NCBI GenBank assembly: GCA_040255445.1
Contig: JBDZUZ010000195.1
Location: 1-6,076, forward strand
Reading direction: 5' to 3'
Source: JBDZUZ01 sp040255445
Lineage (GTDB): Bacteria; Planctomycetota; Phycisphaerae; Phycisphaerales; UBA1924
DNA: 6,076 bases
Positions 1 to 4,503 of the stretch are shown piece by piece (the stretch's first letter is position 1; every line of letters starts with the position of its first letter). Below the pieces are notes generated by a model, which saw only the letters and a program-made list of their open reading frames with translations, did not search any database and was not told the DNA's origin. Made by a program: the position numbers and the translations under genes.

Positions 1-2
1 GC

Positions 3-755
3 CGCCCGCCGATCGCACGCGGCGCCGCGCCGGCGCGGCCGCGGCCGGGCATGACCCCGCCGGCCCCTCAGCCCTCACCGGGCGCAGCGGGCCCGCAGGC
101 GGCGCCTCCCCAAGCTCTACGCGAGCAGCGTGAGGACGATCGCACGCGAGGCGATCGCCCGCGGCGCGAGCGGCCCGAGGGCGGCGACCGGCGCGACCGC
201 GGCGACGGCCCGCGTGGCCCGCGCCCCCAACGCAACGAGCCCCGCAACGAGGCCCGAACCGAGTCGCGCGGCGAAGCACGAAGCGACACCAGAGATGCCC
301 CGCCGCCGCAGGACCGCCCGTCCGGCGATGCGCCGGGCGAGACAGGCCCGCGCGAAGGTGGCCCGCGCGAAGGCGGACCGCGCGAAGGCGGACCGCGCCC
401 GGGCGGCAAGCGCCGCCGGCGTGGCCGCTCGCGTTCGCCCGAGGGCCGCGGCCCGGGCGATGGTCAGCGGCGCGAGCAGACCGGTGGCGATCCATCTCGC
501 GGCGATCCATCTCGGGGCGAACAGGCGCGGAACGACCGGCCGCGTGATGATCGATCATGTGATGGCCAGTCGGGGAACGCCCCATCGGGCGGCGATGGGC
601 CCGGCGGCGATGGCGGTGACGCCGGTCAGCGCAAGCGGCGTCGCCGCCGGCGCGGCCGCGGGCGCGGCCCCGGCCAGGGCGGCGGCGGTGGTGAAGGTGG
701 TGGGGGTGGTGGGGGTGGTAGTGGTGGTTCGCCCGATGCTCCGAGCAACTCCTGA
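3..755 (+). CDS. Arg/Gly-rich disordered protein, probably the C-terminal tail of a larger RNA-binding protein (5' partial)
   Basis: The frame is open to the left edge with no stop. The first ATG is at 51, but the 16 codons before it have the same Arg/Ala/Pro-rich make-up and no Shine-Dalgarno sequence precedes that ATG, so I favour a gene beginning upstream; a 234-residue protein from 51 is the alternative. No folded domain, catalytic motif, signal peptide or membrane segment is visible. The sequence mixes Arg with Asp/Glu, then has GPREG repeats, a GDPSR repeat, a basic run (QRKRRRRRRGRGRG) and a Gly-only stretch ending in SPDAPSNS. Such tails are known on DEAD-box RNA helicases, RNase E/G-type proteins and other RNA-binding proteins; which one applies cannot be told here. 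The stop lies 12 nt before lepB on the same strand, suggesting co-transcription. Other frames are open here too, but this one has the most natural codon use and ends cleanly before lepB. Confidence 0.6.
   Translation, partial: RPPIARGAAPARPRPGMTPPAPQPSPGAAGPQAAPPQALREQREDDRTRGDRPRRERPEGGDRRDRGDGPRGPRPQRNEPRNEARTESRGEARSDTRDAPPPQDRPSGDAPGETGPREGGPREGGPREGGPRPGGKRRRRGRSRSPEGRGPGDGQRREQTGGDPSRGDPSRGEQARNDRPRDDRSCDGQSGNAPSGGDGPGGDGGDAGQRKRRRRRRGRGRGPGQGGGGGEGGGGGGGGSGGSPDAPSNS
345..404 (+). repeat. Four tandem 15-bp units encoding GPREG
   Basis: Four head-to-tail 15-bp units lie at 345-359, 360-374, 375-389 and 390-404. The first two differ at one base (GGCCCGCGCGAAGGT and ...GGC), the third differs by a C-to-A change, and the fourth diverges in its second half. 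Because the unit is a multiple of three, the frame is kept and the protein gains a GPREG repeat. This looks like local expansion by slippage or unequal exchange within a disordered segment. Confidence 0.85.
486..530 (+). repeat. 15-bp tandem repeat encoding GDPSR
   Basis: Two units, 486-500 and 501-515, match at 14 of 15 bases (GGCGATCCATCTCGC against ...CGG). A third, strongly diverged unit follows at 516-530 (GGCGAACAGGCGCGG). The repeat keeps the reading frame and gives GDPSRGDPSRGEQAR in the disordered protein. Confidence 0.75.
696..727 (+). repeat. G/T-rich glycine-coding tract with G-quadruplex potential
   Basis: This stretch consists of GG and GGGGG runs separated by single T residues (with one TA), coding for glycine and one serine. 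It contains many GG tracts and two GGGGG tracts, so the mRNA strand could in principle fold into two-tier G-quadruplexes. It ends about 40 nt before the lepB start. The composition is directly visible; any structural or regulatory role is inference. Confidence 0.6.
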
Positions 756-767
756 GGCTTCAACTCC

Positions 768-2372
768 ATGGACGACCAGCACAAGAAGGGCGAGCAGAAG
801 AGCTCCATCAAGGAGACGCTCACCTCGATCACCATCGCCTTCGCGCTCGCCTTCGTCTTCCGCGGGTTCGTCGTCGAGGCCTTCCTGATCCCGACCGGTT
901 CGATGGCCCCGACGCTGATGGGTCAGCACATCCGGCTCGCGAGCCCGGCCTCGGGCTACGAGTGGCCGGTTGGTCCCGCGCTGGGACCGCAGGCCGACAA
1001 CTCCGATCTGCAGGACCCGATGACCGGCTACCCGATGCGGATCAGCCGGCAGGACCGCTCCGCCAGCGGCGACCGCATCTTCGTCTTGAAGTACCTCTAC
1101 TCGATCTACGACCCGGCGCGGTTCGATGTCGTGGTCTTCAAGAACCCGCGCGACCCCGATGTGAACTACATCAAGCGCCTGGTGGGATTGCCCGGCGAAC
1201 AGATCGCGCTCATCGACGGTGATGTGTTCTTCAGGAAGCCCCAGTCCAGCGACCCCGAGGGTGTGGGCTCGTGGGCGCTGCCGGGCTGGCAGTGCGCCCG
1301 CAAGCCCGAGCGGGCCCAGCGGGCCATGTGGCAGCCGCTCTTCGACAGCCGCTACGCGCCGCTGACCGATTCACTCAACGGCGCACGCTTCTTCGTGCCG
1401 CCGTGGCGCGGCGTGGGCCAGGGCGACACCGGCCGCGCTTGGGAGATCGGCAATAGCCAGGTCTACCGCTATACCGGCTCGGGCCCGACGATGCTCGAGT
1501 GGGACAGCGGGCGCTTCCCCATCCTCGATACCTATCCCTACAACGCGCTGACGCGTCCGGGACGGCTCTACCCGGTGAGCGATCTCGCCTTCGCCGCGGG
1601 GCTCGAGCCCGCAAAGGAAGGCCTCGAGGCCGCGGTGGTGCTGACAGCGCGGGGGCACGAGTTCCGGGCGCGGCTCACACCAAATGGCAACGGCTACGAC
1701 GGCGTGCTCGAGATGCGGCCAGAAGAAGCCGGTTCGCAGTGGCGGCAGCTCGCGACCGTCGCGCTCGCGGGCGTGATGAATCCCGGCGAGGTGACCAACA
1801 TCGAATTCTGGCACGTCGATCAGTCGCTCGAGCTCTACATCAACGGCGAGCAGCGGGCGGTCGCCACCTACGACTGGACCCCCGCCCAGCGCCTCAAGTT
1901 CGCGCTCGATGCGGACCTCGAACTCGTCCAGCGCGACTTCGGGATCCTCGAAGACCGCATCAACTACCAGTCGCCCTCGTTCCACTGGGAATTCGATGGC
2001 GGCCCCTTCGCGATGCACCGCGTCAGCCTCGCCCGCGATATCCACTACCAGGCCAACGCCTACGGCCCCGTCAACGAGCACGGCGTGCGGCACAGCAAGG
2101 CCGGCCTCCCCGCCGCGGCGACGCACCCGACCAGCACCGTGAACCTCACCGGCGATGAGTTCTTCTGCCTGGGCGACAACAGCCCGCAGAGCCTCGACAT
2201 GCGGCTGATGGATGTGCCCAACCCGTGGGTCGCGCAGATCGATCCCAACATGTCGGTCATCCACCGTTCGCTGCTGATCGGCAAGGCGTTCTTCGTCTAC
2301 TTCCCCGCGGTGACCTGGCGCTACGGCATCGTCCCCGTGCCCGATGCGGGGCGGATGCGCTTCATCTGGTGA
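768..2372 (+). CDS. lepB: Signal peptidase I with a large insertion in the catalytic domain
   Basis: Membrane-bound serine protease that removes signal peptides from exported proteins on the outer face of the cytoplasmic membrane. Residues about 18-40 form one hydrophobic N-terminal anchor. Box B follows, PTGSMAPTL, with the nucleophile Ser45. GDRIFV and FDVVVFKNP match the strand around box C. YIKRLVGLPGE carries the general-base Lys136. Box E is GDNSPQSLDMR at 469-479, with Ser475 aligning to the E. coli Ser278 that contacts the lysine. The C-terminus (GKAFFVYFP ... RMRFIW) is also typical. At 534 residues it is much longer than E. coli LepB (324). The extra length, roughly 157-455, sits between Lys136 and box E. 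Within it, about 282-428 resembles a LamG/concanavalin-A-like beta sandwich (EFWHVDQSLELYINGEQ; MHRVSLARDIHYQ). The ATG at 768 is the only sensible start, since the next Met follows the catalytic Ser; a GAGG lies 10 nt upstream, overlapping the previous gene's stop. The function is secure; the role of the insertion is unknown. Confidence 0.95.
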   Translation: MDDQHKKGEQKSSIKETLTSITIAFALAFVFRGFVVEAFLIPTGSMAPTLMGQHIRLASPASGYEWPVGPALGPQADNSDLQDPMTGYPMRISRQDRSASGDRIFVLKYLYSIYDPARFDVVVFKNPRDPDVNYIKRLVGLPGEQIALIDGDVFFRKPQSSDPEGVGSWALPGWQCARKPERAQRAMWQPLFDSRYAPLTDSLNGARFFVPPWRGVGQGDTGRAWEIGNSQVYRYTGSGPTMLEWDSGRFPILDTYPYNALTRPGRLYPVSDLAFAAGLEPAKEGLEAAVVLTARGHEFRARLTPNGNGYDGVLEMRPEEAGSQWRQLATVALAGVMNPGEVTNIEFWHVDQSLELYINGEQRAVATYDWTPAQRLKFALDADLELVQRDFGILEDRINYQSPSFHWEFDGGPFAMHRVSLARDIHYQANAYGPVNEHGVRHSKAGLPAAATHPTSTVNLTGDEFFCLGDNSPQSLDMRLMDVPNPWVAQIDPNMSVIHRSLLIGKAFFVYFPAVTWRYGIVPVPDAGRMRFIW

Positions 2373-2389
2373 GGCGTGCCCGGTCGCGC

Positions 2390-3721
2390 TTACGACGCCT
2401 GCTGAGTCGCCAGCAGCGTGCGCACCGCGTGCAGCGCGCGATCGATCGGCCCCTGCTGCTGCTCGCCGCTGGCCAGATCCTTGAGCGTGATCGATTCGGG
2501 TGACTCGATGATCAGCGCTGCGCGGGCGTGCTGATCGCCGGCTTCCTTGAGGAGCTTGCCCACGTTCTTGGTTGTTTTGTAGGTGTGCCGCGCGTGCAGG
2601 CCGGCCGCGCGGAGGTCGGCGACCATCGGCCGCACCCGCGCATCGGCCTCGGGCGTGCCGTTGGAGATCACGAACACATCCGGCCGCAAGCCGGCCTTGC
2701 CGAGCAGGTCCTTGTCGCTGGGCATCAGGCCGCGGTCCTGCATCACCAGCGAGAGCACGACATCGCCCATGCCGAAGCCCACGGCCGGAGTCGACGGCCC
2801 GCCGAAGAGCTCGACCAGGCCGTCGTACCGTCCGCCGCCGGCGACAGCGCGCTCCGCGCCGCTGGCCTCGTGCACCTCGAAGACCATGCCCGTGTAGTAC
2901 GCGAGCCCACGCACGATCGAGAGATCAAAGTCCACCCAGTCGAGCACACCCGCCTGCGTGAGCGCTTCGACCAGCGGTCCCACCGCCTGCGCGAAATAGG
3001 TGACATCGACGACATCGGGGGATGCCGGGTCCTGATCGAGCGTCACCCGAATCACACCGCTGGTGAAGATCTCCGCCTGGTCCGCGCTGAAACCAAACGG
3101 CGCGAGCTGCCTGGCGAATTCTTCGGCCGGCAGCTTGCCGCGCTGGTCGAGCACCTTGAAGAGCGCGGCGTGCTGGTCCGCCGCGAGCCCGCGGCTCTCG
3201 AGCCAGGCCGAGAGCGCCGCCCGGTGATTGATCTTGACGCGCAGGTCCTTGGGCGTGAACCCCAGCCCGCGCAGCATCGCGATGCAGCAGGCGATCACCT
3301 CCGCATCGGCGTTGGGAGAGTTGTCGCCCAGGAGGTCGACGTTCCACTGGAGGAACTCGCGGAGCCGGCCACGCTGGGGTTTTTCAGCGCGGAAGAAGGG
3401 CCCGGCCATGAACCACTTGGTCGGCCGCGGCAGGGCGTTGGCCTTCGCCGCGTAGAGCCGCGCGAGTGTGGGGGTGAACTCGGGACGCAGCGCGTAGTCC
3501 TTCTCGCCCCCGGCCCGCTGGAAGCTGAAGAGCTCCGAGACGATCCCCTCGCCGCTCTTGACGGTGTAGAGCTCGAGGTGCTCGAAGGTTGGCCCGTCGA
3601 CCTCCTCGAAACCATGACGCACGGAGGCGTCCCGCCAGGCTTCCAGGAGGAAGCGGCGCTTCGCGGCGTCGAGCGGATAGAGATCGCGGGTGCCCTTGGG
3701 GGCCTGGAAGGAGTGGGCCAT
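2390..3721 (-). CDS. hisS: Histidyl-tRNA synthetase
   Basis: Class II aminoacyl-tRNA synthetase, 443 residues (E. coli HisRS has 424), which charges tRNA-His in the cytoplasm. It begins with the family-typical APKGTRDLYP. LRPEFTP lies at 78-84. Motif 2 is FFRAEKPQRGRLREFLQWNVD at about 109-129. The histidine-specific HisA box, VRGLAYYTGMVFE (270-282), contains Arg271, equivalent to the catalytic Arg259 of E. coli. The HisB/motif 3 region is GGGRYDGLVELFGG followed by VGFGMG (295-319). The anticodon-binding domain covers roughly 342-435. The ATG at 3721 fits family N-termini best, although it has no Shine-Dalgarno sequence. An in-frame GTG at 3760 would add 13 residues, and a GAGGAG at 3754-3749 is 27 nt too far upstream to serve the ATG. 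The gene lies 45 nt after the toxin gene on the same strand, so read-through from the toxin-antitoxin promoter is possible. Its stop is 17 nt from that of convergent lepB. Confidence 0.97.
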   Translation of the reverse strand: MAHSFQAPKGTRDLYPLDAAKRRFLLEAWRDASVRHGFEEVDGPTFEHLELYTVKSGEGIVSELFSFQRAGGEKDYALRPEFTPTLARLYAAKANALPRPTKWFMAGPFFRAEKPQRGRLREFLQWNVDLLGDNSPNADAEVIACCIAMLRGLGFTPKDLRVKINHRAALSAWLESRGLAADQHAALFKVLDQRGKLPAEEFARQLAPFGFSADQAEIFTSGVIRVTLDQDPASPDVVDVTYFAQAVGPLVEALTQAGVLDWVDFDLSIVRGLAYYTGMVFEVHEASGAERAVAGGGRYDGLVELFGGPSTPAVGFGMGDVVLSLVMQDRGLMPSDKDLLGKAGLRPDVFVISNGTPEADARVRPMVADLRAAGLHARHTYKTTKNVGKLLKEAGDQHARAALIIESPESITLKDLASGEQQQGPIDRALHAVRTLLATQQAS

Positions 3722-3766
3722 GGGAGGCAAGGGTAGAAGGTCAACCGGCTCCTCACGCACCGCGTG

Positions 3767-4153
3767 TCATGCGTCGATCACCGCCACGCCGTACCGCGCC
3801 AGTTCCCGGTCGCGGGTGATCAGCGTCAGCCCTTCCAGCCGCGCCTGGGCGATCATCATCCGGTCGAAGGGGTCCTGGTGATGCAGCGGCAGCTCCGCGA
3901 CGGCGAGCGCATGGGCCGCATCGATTGGTAACACGCGAATCCGCTCGGCCTTGAGCACCTCGATGAGGTTGGCCGGGAAGTCCAGCCGCCCCAGCGTCTT
4001 CTTGATCGCCATCTCCCAGACCGCCGCGGCGGATACGAACGCCGCAATCTCCCCCCCGCCGATAGCGGCGCGTGCCGCGGCCGAGAGCCTCTCGGGTTCC
4101 GAGAGCCACCACAGGAGCACGTGCGTGTCGAGCAGAAAGCGAGCCGGGGTCAC
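3767..4153 (-). CDS. vapC: PIN-domain toxin of a type II toxin-antitoxin pair (VapC-like, Sll0205-like group)
   Basis: Predicted Mg2+-dependent ribonuclease toxin of 128 residues, the usual VapC size. It begins FLLDTHVLLWWL, with acidic residue Asp9. SAAAVWEMAIKKTLGRL carries Glu47. HHQDPFDRMMIAQA carries Asp94 and Asp97, and LITRDRELARYGVAVI carries Asp115. Together these form the acidic PIN active site, and the LDTHxLLWW, WEMAIK and DPFDR wording is characteristic of the Sll0205-like subgroup (COG3744). I chose the GTG at 4153 because it overlaps the antitoxin's TGA by 4 nt (GTGA), the common arrangement for translational coupling, and puts the first motif at the N-terminus; the frame stays open upstream to an ATG at 4234 but that extension is arginine-rich and does not fit the family. 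PIN toxins cleave RNA, often tRNA or rRNA; the target here is unknown. All catalytic positions are intact, so it is probably active. Confidence 0.93.
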   Translation of the reverse strand: MTPARFLLDTHVLLWWLSEPERLSAAARAAIGGGEIAAFVSAAAVWEMAIKKTLGRLDFPANLIEVLKAERIRVLPIDAAHALAVAELPLHHQDPFDRMMIAQARLEGLTLITRDRELARYGVAVIDA

Positions 4154-4389
4154 CGCGACACCCCGAATGCGTCGGCGAGCCCGTCGGGCAGGGGCGCATC
4201 GAAGTCGTCGCCCATGCGCACCAGACCCTTCCACGCCCCGCCGCGGCGGGCTTCGCCAGAGTCGTCGATCGGGACGAGCCGGGCGACCGGCGTGCCGGCC
4301 TTGGCGATGACGATCTCCTCGCCCTCGAGCACGCGGGCGATGAGCTGGGAGAGCCGGGTCTTAGCGTCGTGGATGTTGACGGTCTCCAT
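4150..4389 (-). CDS. Phd/YefM-family antitoxin, partner of the PIN toxin
   Basis: A 79-residue antitoxin. The N-terminal half (METVNIHDAKTRLSQLIARV, then GEEIVIAKAGTPVARLVPI) is the Phd/YefM fold, which dimerises, binds the operon's own promoter and represses it. The C-terminal part, ending DFDAPLPDGLADAFGVSR, is the flexible segment expected to wrap around and block the PIN toxin; a D-x-P-L-P-D-x-x-x-x-x-F ending is common in partners of Sll0205-like toxins. The start at 4389 is unambiguous because the homologous region begins there; no Shine-Dalgarno sequence precedes it. It is the first gene of the pair and ends in the GTGA overlap with the toxin. It is usually annotated as a type II antitoxin of the Phd/YefM family; some databases call it VapB by position, though it is not an AbrB-type VapB. 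Confidence 0.93.
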   Translation of the reverse strand: METVNIHDAKTRLSQLIARVLEGEEIVIAKAGTPVARLVPIDDSGEARRGGAWKGLVRMGDDFDAPLPDGLADAFGVSR

Positions 4390-4503
4390 GGATGTAGTCT
4401 ACAAGACTTAGCTAGATTAGTCCACAAATTCGAAGCGGTCCCGGTTTTCAACGGCGGTCCCGCCTTCCGACGTCCGCCATTCACCCCGATACCATCCGGC
4501 CCT
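4390..4503. promoter_or_regulatory. Divergent intergenic region between the antitoxin gene and nuoG
   Basis: These 114 nt separate two genes transcribed away from each other and so should hold both promoters. The antitoxin-proximal half (about 4390-4430) is much richer in A and T than anything else in the window. The nuoG-proximal half is again GC-rich and holds a 9-bp direct repeat, GCGGTCCCG, at 4435-4443 and 4454-4462. I cannot point to convincing -35/-10 pairs for either gene. On the minus strand, TAGACT (4397-4392) is a fair -10-like match very close to the antitoxin ATG, which would mean a leaderless or nearly leaderless transcript; this is tentative. Confidence 0.6.
4393..4427. promoter_or_regulatory. 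Candidate operator for toxin-antitoxin autoregulation
   Basis: Two 10-bp direct repeats differing at one base, TAGTCTACAA (4395-4404) and TAGTCCACAA (4418-4427), lie 23 bp apart, about two helical turns, just upstream of the antitoxin start. The nearer copy is embedded in overlapping palindromes: TGTAGTCTACA (4393-4403) and AGTCT-ACA-AGACT (4396-4408). Phd/YefM antitoxins are known to bind such short palindromes in their own promoters and to bind cooperatively with the toxin. The repeats are seen directly; binding is inferred. Confidence 0.5.

Noticed and set aside
68..409. Minus-strand 113-residue open frame opposite the repeats
   Set aside because: It is a low-complexity Arg/Ser/Pro product created by reading the repeats backwards; no start signal or homology-like motif is visible.
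130..888. 252-residue open frame overlapping the disordered protein and the start of lepB
   Set aside because: It is an Ala/Arg-rich out-of-frame reading of GC-rich repeats, it runs 120 nt into lepB, and it shows no recognisable motif.
1371..2264. Minus-strand 297-residue open frame inside lepB
   Set aside because: It is antisense to a gene with clear catalytic motifs, and its composition (Val, Glu, Arg, His-rich) is typical of the shadow of GC-rich codons.
2528..3736. Plus-strand 402-residue open frame opposite hisS
   Set aside because: hisS is certain on the other strand, and this frame has no family motif and a shadow-like Arg/Glu/Val composition.
3742..3744. TTG 4 nt downstream of GAGGAG as a hisS start
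   Set aside because: It is not in frame with hisS (23 nt from the ATG).
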